A stretch of 64,000 nucleotides of DNA, taken from positions 372,001 to 436,000 of the forward strand of contig NZ_JBHFEI010000001.1 of NCBI RefSeq assembly GCF_041928815.1, in the 5' to 3' direction. Every line of letters starts with the position of its first letter. Positions within the stretch are counted from its first letter, which is position 1. The DNA is from JBHFEI01 sp041928815. GTDB lineage: Bacteria; Pseudomonadota; Alphaproteobacteria; Rhizobiales; Rhizobiaceae. The position numbers and the translations under genes were made by a program. Positions 45,701 to 55,000 of the stretch are shown here, in pieces. The notes beneath the pieces were generated by a model that ran no database searches, was not told the DNA's origin, and saw only the letters and a program-made list of their open reading frames with translations.

Positions 45701-45751
45701 GCGCCAACGCTTCAGGCAGAGGAGTGCCGTGGCGTTTTTCGGGAGGACACC

Positions 45752-47152
45752 ATGACGGACATTTCGAAAGGGCCGGATGCCGGCTCGGATCTCGCTGGCC
45801 TCGAGGCCGGCCCCACGGCCGCCGGCGCGCCCCGTGCCTTGCCTGCCACCTTGCCCAACCACGTCACGCGCGCCGACCGGCGCCAGTTCCTGATGGCATC
45901 GGCGGGGCTGATCGGCGCCGCCGCGCTCGGCACGGGTCTTGGCGTCCGCAAGGCCCGGGCGCAGGACCGGGCCGAGATCAGCTTCGCCAGCGCCGCCTTC
46001 TTCGGCAACGAGACCTTCGGCGACCTGATCAAGACCTTCAACGAGTCGCAGGACCGGGTGCTGGTCAAGAACATCGAGCTGCCGCCGCCGAGCTCGTCGA
46101 CCGAGGTCTATCAGGGCCTAGTGCAGCAGCTCGCACGCAAGAGCGGCACGCCGGACGTGTTCAGCCAGGACGTCATCTGGATCGCCGGCTTCGCCGCCGC
46201 CGGCTGGGCGCTCGCGCTCGACGAGTATTTCCCCGCCGACAAGCGCGGCGATTACTTTGCCGGCACGGTCGCCGCCTGCACCTATGACAACAAGCTCACC
46301 GCGCTGCCCTGGTTCCTCGATTCCGGCATGTTCTACTACCGCAAGGACGTGCTGGAGAAGCACGGCGGCACGGTGCCGACCACCTGGGACGACATGGCGA
46401 CGATCGCGGCGGCGGCGCAAAAGGCTGGCGACGTCGAGTTCGGCTATCTCTGGCAGGGCAAGCAGGCCGAGGTCCTCGTCTGCGATGCGGTCGAGATCAT
46501 CACGTCGGCCGGCGGCGCGATCCTCGCACCCGACGGCAAGTCGTCGCTGATCAACCAGGAAGCGGCGGTCAAGGCGATCCAGTTCCTGCATGATACGATC
46601 AACAAGACCAAGATCAGCCCGCAGAACGTGCTTTCCTGGGACGAGGAGCCGTCGCGCCAGCCGTTCACCTCAGGTCAGGCGCTGTTCATGCGCAACTGGT
46701 CCTACGTCTATCCGATCGCGCAGGACCCGAAGGCTTCCGAGGTCGTCGACAAGGTCGGCGTCGCGCCCCTGCCCGCCTTCCCCGGCGGCAAGTCGTCGGC
46801 CTGCCTCGGCGGCTACCAGCTCGGCGTCAACGCCAACTCGAAGAACCGCGAGGCGGCGATCGAGCTGCTCACCTGGCTGTCCTCGACCGAGACGCAAAAG
46901 CGCATCGCGCTGAACTTCGGCCTCGCGCCGACGCGCCCCGCCCTCTTCGCCGACGAGACGATCAAGAAGGACCAGCCCTTCATGGCGAGCCTGCAGGACG
47001 TCTTCACCGGGGCGACGCCGCGGCCGGTGACGCCGGAATACGCCAAGGTGACGCTCGCCTTGCAGTCGGGCATCTCCAAGGCGCTGGTCTCCGGCAATGT
47101 CCAGGCCGAGATGGACGCGCTCGCCAACACGATCAACGGCATCGTCGGCTGA
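45752..47152 (+). CDS. Sugar ABC transporter, extracellular solute-binding protein (family 1)
   Basis: 466 residues with a long N-terminal region carrying a Tat-like signal (RADRRQFLMASAGLIGAAALGTGLG, about 45-70, cleavage near ARAQ), then a family-1 (MalE/UgpB-like) binding protein with FASAAFFGNETFGDLIKTFNE, LPWFLDSGMFYYRKDVLEKHGGTVPTTWDDM and QALFMRNWSYVYP. The FREDT start context and GGGAGGACACC ribosome site fix the ATG at 45752. First gene of a nine-gene operon; ligand probably a sugar or glycoside. Confidence 0.92.
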   Translation: MTDISKGPDAGSDLAGLEAGPTAAGAPRALPATLPNHVTRADRRQFLMASAGLIGAAALGTGLGVRKARAQDRAEISFASAAFFGNETFGDLIKTFNESQDRVLVKNIELPPPSSSTEVYQGLVQQLARKSGTPDVFSQDVIWIAGFAAAGWALALDEYFPADKRGDYFAGTVAACTYDNKLTALPWFLDSGMFYYRKDVLEKHGGTVPTTWDDMATIAAAAQKAGDVEFGYLWQGKQAEVLVCDAVEIITSAGGAILAPDGKSSLINQEAAVKAIQFLHDTINKTKISPQNVLSWDEEPSRQPFTSGQALFMRNWSYVYPIAQDPKASEVVDKVGVAPLPAFPGGKSSACLGGYQLGVNANSKNREAAIELLTWLSSTETQKRIALNFGLAPTRPALFADETIKKDQPFMASLQDVFTGATPRPVTPEYAKVTLALQSGISKALVSGNVQAEMDALANTINGIVG

Positions 47153-47154
47153 CC

Positions 47155-48087
47155 ATGTCGTCTGCGGTCGCCCCATCCTCCTACAGACGGCCGCGTCGGG
47201 CCGGGAGGGCGCTTTCGGGCGCCCTCTGGCCCTTGCTCCTGCTGCTGCCGGCCTTCATCTCGCTGGCCTCGGTCTCCTTCTACCCGATCCTGAACGGCCT
47301 CTACCTGTCGCTGACCAACACCTCGCTGATCACGCAGGAGGACGACTTCGTCGGCTTCGCCAACTATGTCCAGCTCTTTGCCGACAGCCAGTTCTGGAAC
47401 GCCTGGTGGCACACGATGTGGTTCACCGCCGTCTCCACCCTGCTCGAAACGCTGATCGGCCTCGGCATGGCGCTGATCCTCTACGAGCATTTTTCCGGAC
47501 GCGGCCTGGTGCGCGCGGCGATGCTGGTGCCCTGGGCGATGCCGACCGTGGTGACATCAAAGATGTTCGGCTGGCTGTTCGACGGCCAGCACGGCATCAT
47601 CAACTTCATCCTCGTCTCGCTCGGCATCGCCGACCAGAACATCAACTGGTACGGCTCGCCCGACACGGCGATGACGACGATCATCATCGCCGACGTCTGG
47701 AAGACGACGCCCTTCATGGCACTTCTTCTGCTCACCGGCTTGCAGACCGTGCCGAAATCGCTGACCGAAGCCGCGCGCATGGACGGCGCGAAGAGCTGGA
47801 AGACCTTCTGGTACATCCGCCTGCCGCTTCTCCTGCCGACGCTGCTAATCGCCGGGCTGTTTCGCGCGCTCGACGCCTTCCGCATCTTCGACCTCGTCTA
47901 CGTGCTGACCGGCGGCGGGCCCGCCGATTCCACCGAGACCCTGTCGACGCTCTCCTACAAGGTGCTCTTCGCCACGCTGCAGTTCGGCTACGGCTCGGCC
48001 GTGTCGACGGCGATGTTCATCACAGAGGGGCTGATCGCGGCGGTGCTCTGCCTGTTCCTGATCCGGCAGATCCGGAGGGTGTCATGA
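47155..48087 (+). CDS. Sugar ABC transporter permease 1 (MalF/UgpA type)
   Basis: 310 residues with six membrane segments and the cytoplasmic EAA loop TEAARMDGAKSWKTFWYIRLPLL (about residues 200-222). It starts 2 bp after the binding-protein stop and overlaps the next permease by 4 bp (48084-48087). Confidence 0.94.
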   Translation: MSSAVAPSSYRRPRRAGRALSGALWPLLLLLPAFISLASVSFYPILNGLYLSLTNTSLITQEDDFVGFANYVQLFADSQFWNAWWHTMWFTAVSTLLETLIGLGMALILYEHFSGRGLVRAAMLVPWAMPTVVTSKMFGWLFDGQHGIINFILVSLGIADQNINWYGSPDTAMTTIIIADVWKTTPFMALLLLTGLQTVPKSLTEAARMDGAKSWKTFWYIRLPLLLPTLLIAGLFRALDAFRIFDLVYVLTGGGPADSTETLSTLSYKVLFATLQFGYGSAVSTAMFITEGLIAAVLCLFLIRQIRRVS

Positions 48088-48920
48088 ACGAGGCGCGCAA
48101 GCCGCTCCAGTCGGTCCTGCTCTACCTTGGCGCCGCCTTCATCCTCGTCTGGTCGGGCGGGCCGTTCCTCTGGCAGTTCTCCACCTCGTTCCAGCTCGAC
48201 AAGGCGCTGACCTCGGGCACCCCGTCGCTGATCCCGGACCCGTTCACGCTGGAACACTACTACAACGCCTTCGTCGAGAAGGGCCTGCACCGCTACGTCT
48301 GGAACTCGCTGGTCGTGTCGCTGGCAACCACCTTCCTCTGCCTCGTCGTCGGCTCGCTCGCCGCCTTCTCGCTGTCGCGGCTGAACGTCAAGGGGCGCTT
48401 CGGCATCCTGATGGTCATCCTCTCGGTGTCGATGTTCCCGCAGATCGCACTGGTCGGCCCGCTCTACCTGATCGCCTCGGAGCTCGGCCTGCTCGACACC
48501 TATACCGTGCTGGTCATCACCTACCTGGCGCTCGGCCTGCCGCTCGTCACCTGGGTGCTGTTCGGCTATTTCGAGACGCTGCCGCGCGAGATCGACGAGG
48601 CGGCGCGCATGGACGGGGTCAAGACCGTCGGCCTTCTCTGGCACATCATCCTGCCGATGTCGCTGCCGAGCCTCGTCACCACCGGCCTGCTCGCCTTCAT
48701 CACCGCTTGGAACGAATTCCTCTTCGCGCTCGCCTTCACCTCCAATATCGACACGCAGACGATCCCCGTCGGCATCGCCAACTTCACCAACCTCTATTAT
48801 GTACCCTGGGGCGACATCGCGGCCGCGTCCGCCGTCGTCACCGTGCCGCTGATCCTTCTCGTGCTCTTCTTCCAGCGGCACATCATCGAAGGCCTGACCC
48901 AGGGAGGTATCAAGGAATGA
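48084..48920 (+). CDS. Sugar ABC transporter permease 2 (MalG/UgpE type)
   Basis: 278 residues with six membrane segments and the EAA loop DEAARMDGVKTVGLLWHIILPM (about 170-191). N-terminal FLWQFSTSFQLDKALTSG is family-typical. Overlaps the following isomerase gene by 4 bp. Pairs with permease 1 and the UgpC-like ATPase at 53391-54473. Confidence 0.94.
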   Translation: MNEARKPLQSVLLYLGAAFILVWSGGPFLWQFSTSFQLDKALTSGTPSLIPDPFTLEHYYNAFVEKGLHRYVWNSLVVSLATTFLCLVVGSLAAFSLSRLNVKGRFGILMVILSVSMFPQIALVGPLYLIASELGLLDTYTVLVITYLALGLPLVTWVLFGYFETLPREIDEAARMDGVKTVGLLWHIILPMSLPSLVTTGLLAFITAWNEFLFALAFTSNIDTQTIPVGIANFTNLYYVPWGDIAAASAVVTVPLILLVLFFQRHIIEGLTQGGIKE

Positions 48921-49744
48921 CAGTGACCACCAAGGACATCAAACTCGGCTGCCAGACGTTCACCTGGGAGATGCTTGGCAAGGGGTTCACCGGCGGGCCG
49001 GACGACCTGCTTTCCGCCATTTCCAAGGGCGGCTACAGCGGCATCGAGATCACGGACAAGATGATCGGCCACTATGGCGACGATCCCGCCGGCTTCGCCA
49101 GCGCGCTTGAAAATCACGGCCTGACGCTGGTCGCCTTCGCCTGCGCCGCACCAAGCGGCTACACGGAAGCGGCCGAGATCGAGAACGACGTGGCGCGCAC
49201 GCGCCGCTGGATCGATTTCGCCGCCCAGTTCCCCGGCGCGGTCGTCTCGATGGGCTCGGCGACGGTGATGTCGCCCGGCGCACGGGCCGACAAGTATAAG
49301 GTCGCGGCGGAAGTCTACAACAAGGCTGGCGCGGCCGCCGCAAGCGCCGGCGTCACCCTCGCCGTGCATCCGAGCTCGCACCGCGACACGCTGCTCTTCG
49401 ACCGCGCCGACTACGACGCGATCTTCGCCCTTCTCGATCCGACGCTGGTCGGCTGGGTGCCGGATACCGGCCATATCCTGCGCAGCAGGATGGACATCCT
49501 CGACACGCTTGCGACCTACCGCGACCGCATCCGCTACCTGCACCTGAAGGACGTCGACGCAAACGGCGACTGGGCGATGCTCGGGGAAGGCGTCTGCGAC
49601 ACGAAGGCGGTGGTCGACGCCGTCCGCGCTGGATCGCACTTCAACGGCTGGCTCATCGTCGAGGAGGAATCCGAGACGGCCGGCAGGGATCCCGCCGCCG
49701 CCGTCAAGACGAACCGCGACACCATGCGCCGCTACGGTTTCTGA
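48917..49744 (+). CDS. Sugar phosphate isomerase/epimerase, TIM-barrel (AP endonuclease 2 family), first copy
   Basis: 275 residues of the xylose-isomerase-like TIM barrel: KLGCQTFTWEMLG, GYSGIEITDKMIGHYG, LAVHPSSHRDTL, GWVPDTGHILRS and YLHLKDVDANGDW, with metal ligands expected at the Glu/His/Asp positions of these motifs. Relatives include IolE/IolH, hydroxypyruvate isomerase and keto-sugar epimerases. It lies between the transporter and the second Gfo/Idh gene, so a keto-sugar epimerase or dehydratase role is likely but unproven. Confidence 0.88.
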   Translation: MTVTTKDIKLGCQTFTWEMLGKGFTGGPDDLLSAISKGGYSGIEITDKMIGHYGDDPAGFASALENHGLTLVAFACAAPSGYTEAAEIENDVARTRRWIDFAAQFPGAVVSMGSATVMSPGARADKYKVAAEVYNKAGAAAASAGVTLAVHPSSHRDTLLFDRADYDAIFALLDPTLVGWVPDTGHILRSRMDILDTLATYRDRIRYLHLKDVDANGDWAMLGEGVCDTKAVVDAVRAGSHFNGWLIVEEESETAGRDPAAAVKTNRDTMRRYGF

Positions 49745-49754
49745 GGACGGACCC

Positions 49755-50831
49755 ATGTTACGCAAGGACGACCGGCGGCTTCGCGTCGGAGTGCTCGGCT
49801 GCGGGCCGATCGCGCAATTCGCCCATCTCGAATCCTGCGTGAAGGCGCGCAATGCTGATCTCTACGCGATCTGCGACGCGGCACCCGATCTCCTTGCCCG
49901 CATGGGCGCGACCTACGAGCCGGAGAAGCAGTATGGCGACTACGACGCCATGCTCGCCGACCCGGAACTGGAGGCCGTGATCGTCGCGACCTCCGACGCC
50001 TATCACGTGCCGATGACGATCAAGGCGCTCGATGCCGGCAAGCATGTGCTGTGCGAAAAGCCGGTCGGCGTCTCGATCGAAGAGGGCATGGCGCTTGCCG
50101 AGGCGGTGAAACGCTCCGGCAAGGTCTACCAGGTCGGACACATGAAGCGCTTCGATCCGGCGCTCGAGGCGGCGCGCGATTTCGTCCGCGACGAGATCGG
50201 CACGGTCCTGGCGCTGAAGGCCTGGTACTGCGATTCCACCCATCGCTACACCAACACGGACGCCGTCCAGCCGCTGCCGGTGACGAGCAGGCTGGCGAAA
50301 AAGCCCGCCGGCAATCCGAAGGCGGATCTGCGGCAGTATTTCATGCTGGCGCACGGTTCGCACCTCGTCGACACGGCCCGCTTCTTCTGCGGCGAGATCA
50401 CCGCCGTCCGGGCGCGGCTCAACGAGCAGTTCGGCGCCTATTGCTGGTTCGTCGAGACGGAATTCGCCAGCGGCGCGCTCGGCCATCTCGACCTCACCGT
50501 CGCCGTCCGCATGGACTGGCACGAGGGCTTCCAGCTTTATGGCGAGAACGGCTCTGTGATCGCCAAGACCTTCAATCCCTGGTATTTTCGCGCGAGCGAG
50601 GTCGACATCTTTCGTGAAAAGGATGCGACGGCCCGCCGGCCGCTCGGCGCGGACGGCCATTTCTTCCGCCGCCAGCTCGAAGGCTTCGCCGACACGATCC
50701 TCGACGGCAAGCCGATGCGCGGCGCGACCGTCGACGACGGCGTCGCCTCGATCCGCGCCATGGTCGCGATCGCCCGCTCGGTCGAGAGCGGCGCGCGCGT
50801 GTCTCTCACCGATGTCACGGGAGCCGTCTGA
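49755..50831 (+). CDS. Gfo/Idh/MocA-family oxidoreductase, second copy
   Basis: 358 residues: Rossmann motif RVGVLGCGPIAQFAH at the N terminus, CEKPVG with catalytic Lys (about residue 101), and HGSHLVDTARFFCGE carrying the HxxxD signature. It probably oxidises a sugar hydroxyl with NAD. Its stop overlaps the next start (TGATG, 50829-50833). Pairing with TIM-barrel isomerases on both sides resembles inositol and keto-glycoside pathways. Confidence 0.9.
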   Translation: MLRKDDRRLRVGVLGCGPIAQFAHLESCVKARNADLYAICDAAPDLLARMGATYEPEKQYGDYDAMLADPELEAVIVATSDAYHVPMTIKALDAGKHVLCEKPVGVSIEEGMALAEAVKRSGKVYQVGHMKRFDPALEAARDFVRDEIGTVLALKAWYCDSTHRYTNTDAVQPLPVTSRLAKKPAGNPKADLRQYFMLAHGSHLVDTARFFCGEITAVRARLNEQFGAYCWFVETEFASGALGHLDLTVAVRMDWHEGFQLYGENGSVIAKTFNPWYFRASEVDIFREKDATARRPLGADGHFFRRQLEGFADTILDGKPMRGATVDDGVASIRAMVAIARSVESGARVSLTDVTGAV

Positions 50832-51649
50832 TGCAGATCGGGATTTTCGCCAAGACCTTCGCGGGAACGGATGCCGCGACCGTGCTCTCCGCCACGCGCG
50901 GCGCCGGCTACGACACAACCCAGTTCAACCTCGCCTGCGTCGGCCTGCCGTCGATGCCGGAGACGGTCGGCGACGATGTGATCGCCGCGATCGCCGAGGC
51001 GGCACGCGCAACCGGCGTCTCGATCGCGGCGCTGTCGGGCACCTACAACATGGCGCATCCGGAAAAGCGCGTCCGTGACGACGGCCTTGCCCGGCTCGGT
51101 ACCGTCATCGAGACCGCTGCCCGGCTCGCCATTCCGCTGGTGACGCTCTGCACCGGCTCGCGCAACGCCGCCGACCAGTGGGCACACCATCCGGACAATC
51201 AGGCGCCGGAGGCCTGGGCCGACATGGCGGCGGAGATGGAGCGCGCGCTGGCGCTTGCCGAGGCCCATGGCGTCGACCTCGGCATCGAGCCGGAACAGGC
51301 GAATGTGGTGACCTCGGCCGAAGACGCCGTGCGCCTGATCGGCGAGATGGGATCATCGCGGCTGAAGATCGTGCTCGATCCGGCCAATCTCTTCGAGGAG
51401 GCGAGCCCGCAGGAGGCGCGCGCCATCGTCGCCGACAGTCTCGATCGCGCCGCCCCCTTCCTCGCCATGGCCCATGCGAAGGATCGCCATGCCGACGGTC
51501 GTTTTACCACCGCCGGTACCGGCGTCGTCGATTTTCCCGACTTCATCGCGCGGCTGAAGGCTGCGGGCTTTGCCGGGCCGGTCGTCACCCACGGGCTTTC
51601 CGCGGCAGAGGCGCCGGGCGTCGCCCGTTTCCTCCGAAGCCTTCTGTAA
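50831..51649 (+). CDS. Sugar phosphate isomerase/epimerase, TIM-barrel, second copy
   Basis: 272 residues: MQIGIFAKTFAG start, GYDTTQFNLACVGL, LVTLCTGSRNAADQW, LGIEPEQANVV, KIVLDPANLFE and AMAHAKDRHADG, with Glu, Asp and His metal-site candidates. Clearly diverged from the first copy, so probably a different step. Co-translated with the upstream dehydrogenase. Confidence 0.88.
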   Translation: MQIGIFAKTFAGTDAATVLSATRGAGYDTTQFNLACVGLPSMPETVGDDVIAAIAEAARATGVSIAALSGTYNMAHPEKRVRDDGLARLGTVIETAARLAIPLVTLCTGSRNAADQWAHHPDNQAPEAWADMAAEMERALALAEAHGVDLGIEPEQANVVTSAEDAVRLIGEMGSSRLKIVLDPANLFEEASPQEARAIVADSLDRAAPFLAMAHAKDRHADGRFTTAGTGVVDFPDFIARLKAAGFAGPVVTHGLSAAEAPGVARFLRSLL

Positions 51650-51683
51650 GCATTTGCTGACCATAGAACGGAGTCCGCCTCTG

Positions 51684-52409
51684 ATGACCGACAAAACCCT
51701 GAAGGGCCAGGCCGCCATAAACGCGCTGCCGCGCGACCGCCTGCTCGGCGAGTTCTCCACCTGGTCGGCCGACCTCTGCAATCTCGAGCGCGACCTCGCC
51801 CGCGTCGAGGACCATGCCGACATCCATCACATCGACGTCGCGGACGCCCGCTTCACGCCGGGCTTCCTGTTCTTCCCCGATCTGGTCGCCCGCATCGCCG
51901 GGCTGACGGCACGGCCGATCCATGTGCATCTGATGGTGGAGGCGGAGATCGTCGAGGAGCAGACCCGCCAGTTCCTCGACGCCGGCACCGACCTCGTCAG
52001 CGTCCACGCCGAAAACGGCGCGGCCGGCCTTCGCGCGCTGGAGATCGCGCGGACACGGGGTGCCGCCGGCGGCGTCGTGCTGCGGCTGGAGACGCCGGTC
52101 GCCGCGGTCGAGCCGTTCCTGCCGCATGTCTCCTTCGTCACGCTGCTCGGCACCTCGATCGGCGTCAAGGGGCAGAGCCTGTCGGAGAAGGCCTGCGACC
52201 GGCTCGCCGAGGCACGCGCGCTGATGCGGCAGGCGGGCCGTGAGGCCGACATCATCCTCGCCGCCGACGGCGGCATCCGCCACGAGACGGTGCCGCGCCT
52301 CAGGGAAGCCGGCGCGGAGACGGTGGTGCTCGGCTCGCTCGCCTATGGCGACAGCGACCTTGCCGGCCGCATCGCCTGGCTGCATGGCCTGAAGACGAAG
52401 GCCGCATGA
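51684..52409 (+). CDS. Ribulose-phosphate 3-epimerase-family epimerase (AlsE-like)
   Basis: 241 residues of the RPE TIM barrel. Metal ligands are recognisable: HHIDVADARFTPGF (HxD), IHVHLMVE (His) and AADGGI (Asp). The ribulose-5-P epimerase motif MDG is replaced by ADA and the phosphate loop is atypical (GTSIGVKGQ). Together with the ROK kinase downstream this recalls E. coli alsE-alsK for D-allulose-6-phosphate, so a C3 epimerase of a ketose phosphate is my best guess. Confidence 0.82.
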   Translation: MTDKTLKGQAAINALPRDRLLGEFSTWSADLCNLERDLARVEDHADIHHIDVADARFTPGFLFFPDLVARIAGLTARPIHVHLMVEAEIVEEQTRQFLDAGTDLVSVHAENGAAGLRALEIARTRGAAGGVVLRLETPVAAVEPFLPHVSFVTLLGTSIGVKGQSLSEKACDRLAEARALMRQAGREADIILAADGGIRHETVPRLREAGAETVVLGSLAYGDSDLAGRIAWLHGLKTKAA

Positions 52410-53398
52410 CCGACGACCGGCCCCCGGCGGCGCTCGCCTTCGATCTCGGCGGCACCGAACTGCGCGCCGCCCTCGTCGCCGCCAGCGGGACGATCCTCGC
52501 CTTCGCCTCGGCCGCGACGCTTGCGAAAGCGGGTCCGGCGGCGGTGATCGAGCAGATGGTGGCGCTCGCCGGCACGGTGCAGGCCCATGCGCCCGCCGTC
52601 CGCCTGCTCGGCGTCGGCGTCGGGGCGCCGGGTCCGCTCGATCCGGAGGAGGGCGTCGTGCTCGACGCGCCGACGCTCGACGGCTGGCGGCAGGTGCCGC
52701 TCGCCGAGCGGCTCGGCGCCAGGCTCGGCCGAAGCGTGCGGATCGAGAACGACGCCAATGCGGCGGCCCTCGGCGAATGGCGATACGGCGCCGGGCGCGG
52801 CACGCGGTCGATGGTCTTCGTCACCGTCTCGACCGGCATCGGCGGCGGCATCATCGCCGGCGGGCGCATCCTGCACGGGCGGCGCGGCCTTGCCGGCGAA
52901 ATCGGCCACATGGCGATCACCGGCGAGAGCCGGCCCTGCTTCTGCGGCGCGATCGGCTGCTTCGAGGCGGTCGCCTCCGGGTCGGCGCTCGGCGAGGAGG
53001 CGACGCGTGCGACCGCGCCCGGCGACGGGTCCGACCTCCGGCGCCGCTCGGAGGATGGACCGGTCAGCGCCCGCCATGTGGTCGAGGCGGCGCGGGCGGG
53101 CGACCTGAAGGCGCTGGCGCTTCTCGATGCGGAGGCGCGCTGGCTCGGCATCGGCTTCACCAATCTTCTGCATCTCTACTCGCCGGAGGTGATCGTCGTC
53201 GGCGGCGGGCTGTCGAACGGGCTCGACCTGATGGCGCATGGCATCACGACCACGATCGGGGCGCGCGCGATGCGGCCCTATCGCGACGTGCCGGTGCGGC
53301 GCGCGACGCTCGGAAACCATGCGGGGCTGATCGGCGCCGCCAGTCTGATTCTCGCCGGCGACGGCGAGGCCATATCGAGGGAGGCGAACCATGGCTGA
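52406..53398 (+). CDS. ROK-family sugar kinase
   Basis: 330 residues. ATP motif [13 protein letters not shown] at the N terminus, catalytic Asp in [13 protein letters not shown] (about 115), and the zinc motif [10 protein letters not shown] (CxCGxxGCxE) near residue 180. All kinase features are kept, unlike the ROK regulator frcR. It overlaps the epimerase by 4 bp and the ATPase by 8 bp. Likely phosphorylates the sugar delivered by this operon's ABC importer. Confidence 0.92.
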   Translation: MTDDRPPAALAFDLGGTELRAALVAASGTILAFASAATLAKAGPAAVIEQMVALAGTVQAHAPAVRLLGVGVGAPGPLDPEEGVVLDAPTLDGWRQVPLAERLGARLGRSVRIENDANAAALGEWRYGAGRGTRSMVFVTVSTGIGGGIIAGGRILHGRRGLAGEIGHMAITGESRPCFCGAIGCFEAVASGSALGEEATRATAPGDGSDLRRRSEDGPVSARHVVEAARAGDLKALALLDAEARWLGIGFTNLLHLYSPEVIVVGGGLSNGLDLMAHGITTTIGARAMRPYRDVPVRRATLGNHAGLIGAASLILAGDGEAISREANHG

Positions 53399-54473
53399 TC
53401 TGACGCTGCGCGACGTGCGCAAGTCCTACGGCGCCGTCGAGGTGATCAGGGGCATCGACCTCGACGTCAAAGACCGCGAATTCGTTGTCTTCGTCGGCCC
53501 GTCCGGCTGCGGAAAATCGACGCTGCTGCGCATGATCGCCGGGCTCGAGCCGATCACCGGCGGGGAACTCTCGATCGACGGCCTGCGCGCCAACGAGGTC
53601 GACCCGTCCGAGCGCGGCCTTGCCATGGTGTTCCAGTCCTATGCGCTCTACCCGCACATGACGGTGGCGGACAATATGGGTTTCGCGCTGAAGATCGCCG
53701 GCGTGCCCATCGCCGAGCGCGACGCCAAGGTGCGCGAGGCCGCCGAGATCCTCCAGCTCACCCCCTATCTCGACCGTCGGCCGAAGGCGCTGTCCGGCGG
53801 CCAGCGCCAGCGCGTCGCCATCGGCCGCGCCATCGTGCGCAAGCCAAAGGTGTTTCTCTTCGACGAGCCGCTGTCGAATCTCGACGCGGCGCTGCGCGTC
53901 AACATGCGCCTCGAACTGATGCGCCTGCACGAGCAGCTCGCGGCGACGATGATCTACGTGACTCACGACCAGACCGAAGCGATGACCATGGCCGACAAGA
54001 TCGTCGTGCTGAACGGCGGCGTCATCGAACAGGTCGGCTCGCCGCTCGACCTTTACGAGCGTCCCGCCAACACCTTCGTCGCCGGCTTCATCGGCTCGCC
54101 GAAGATGAACCTCTTCGACGTCCCGGTGACGGCGGCGGGTGCGGACGGGATCGGGGTGACGCTGCCGGGCGGGGCGGGGCTGGCGCTGCCGGCGCCGTCG
54201 CATAGCCTGAACGCCGGCGATACGGCGATCCTCGGCATCCGGCCGGAACACCTGCGGCTGGCTGAGGCGGGCCCCTTCGAGGGCGTGGTCGAGATCGCCG
54301 AGCGGCTCGGCAGCCTGACGATCCTGCATGTCTCGGTCGCGCCCGGGGTCACGCTCGTGGTCCAGGCGGACGGCAGTGACCGGACGCAGCCGAAAAGCCG
54401 CGTCCGCCTTACCGTCGATCCCGGCGCCTGCCACCTGTTCCGCACGGACGGCACGGCCGTCGCGCGTGCCTGA
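53391..54473 (+). CDS. Sugar ABC transporter ATPase (UgpC/MsmK type)
   Basis: 360 residues: Walker [10 protein letters not shown], signature LSGGQRQR, Walker [13 protein letters not shown], and a C-terminal TOBE/regulatory domain from about residue 240 ([26 protein letters not shown]). It completes the importer with the binding protein and two permeases at the operon start. Last gene of the operon; convergent with the heme island. Confidence 0.94.
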   Translation: MADLTLRDVRKSYGAVEVIRGIDLDVKDREFVVFVGPSGCGKSTLLRMIAGLEPITGGELSIDGLRANEVDPSERGLAMVFQSYALYPHMTVADNMGFALKIAGVPIAERDAKVREAAEILQLTPYLDRRPKALSGGQRQRVAIGRAIVRKPKVFLFDEPLSNLDAALRVNMRLELMRLHEQLAATMIYVTHDQTEAMTMADKIVVLNGGVIEQVGSPLDLYERPANTFVAGFIGSPKMNLFDVPVTAAGADGIGVTLPGGAGLALPAPSHSLNAGDTAILGIRPEHLRLAEAGPFEGVVEIAERLGSLTILHVSVAPGVTLVVQADGSDRTQPKSRVRLTVDPGACHLFRTDGTAVARA

Positions 54474-54629
54474 CGGCGGGCCGCGACGGCACGAGCCCGT
54501 CCCGCCGAGGCGCCTTCGCTTCGGCGTCGGAGATGCGGTCAGCAAGAAACCGCAAAGCCATCCCGGTGATCCGGTGAGAACCGGAATGGCGCCAGGCGGA
54601 CCGCGATCGCCCGGATCCGCTTCCCTGCG

Positions 54630-54968
54630 TCAGGCGGCTTCGGCCGAAGCGCCGTCGCGGCCTTCGTCGATGATGACGGAAAAGCCTTCGAAATGCGGAC
54701 CGGAGAGATACTGGACCTTGCCCTTGCCGGCATTGGCATGGGCGGCGCGGAACTGTTCGGACTTCGTCCAGGCGACGAAATGGTCCTGGCTTTCCCAGAC
54801 CGTGTGCGAGGCGTAGAGCGTGTGGTCGTCCGCCTTCGGTCCCTTCAGCAGCTTGAACGCGACATAGCCGGGCACCTCGGCGAGACGGCGCTCGCGGCCC
54901 TTCCAATTGGCCTCGAACTCGTCCTCGAAGCCGGGAACGACGCGGAAGCGGTTCATCGCGATATACAT
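54630..54968 (-). CDS. Heme-degrading monooxygenase, IsdG/HmuQ type
   Basis: 112 residues of the antibiotic-biosynthesis-monooxygenase fold. MYIAMNRFRVVPGFEDEFEANWKGRERRL and the Asn/Trp/His positions of heme-degrading members (N near residue 7, W in VWESQDHF, H in AHANAGKG) are visible. Similar rhizobial proteins (HmuQ/HmuD) open the heme ring and release iron. It lies 32 bp downstream of the TonB-dependent heme receptor, likely in one operon. ATG at 54968 chosen by homology start. Confidence 0.88.
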   Translation of the reverse strand: MYIAMNRFRVVPGFEDEFEANWKGRERRLAEVPGYVAFKLLKGPKADDHTLYASHTVWESQDHFVAWTKSEQFRAAHANAGKGKVQYLSGPHFEGFSVIIDEGRDGASAEAA

Positions 54969-55000
54969 GGGGAATTTCCTTTCGTGCTGGAGGGGGTCGA

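Noticed and set aside
54538..54600. Cobalamin-riboswitch-like CCGGTGAGAACCGG after the sugar operon
   Set aside because: Only the short stem-loop resembles the B12 core. The CCGCaACUGU segment and other conserved parts are missing, and no plus-strand gene lies downstream. A cmscan against RF00174 would settle it.
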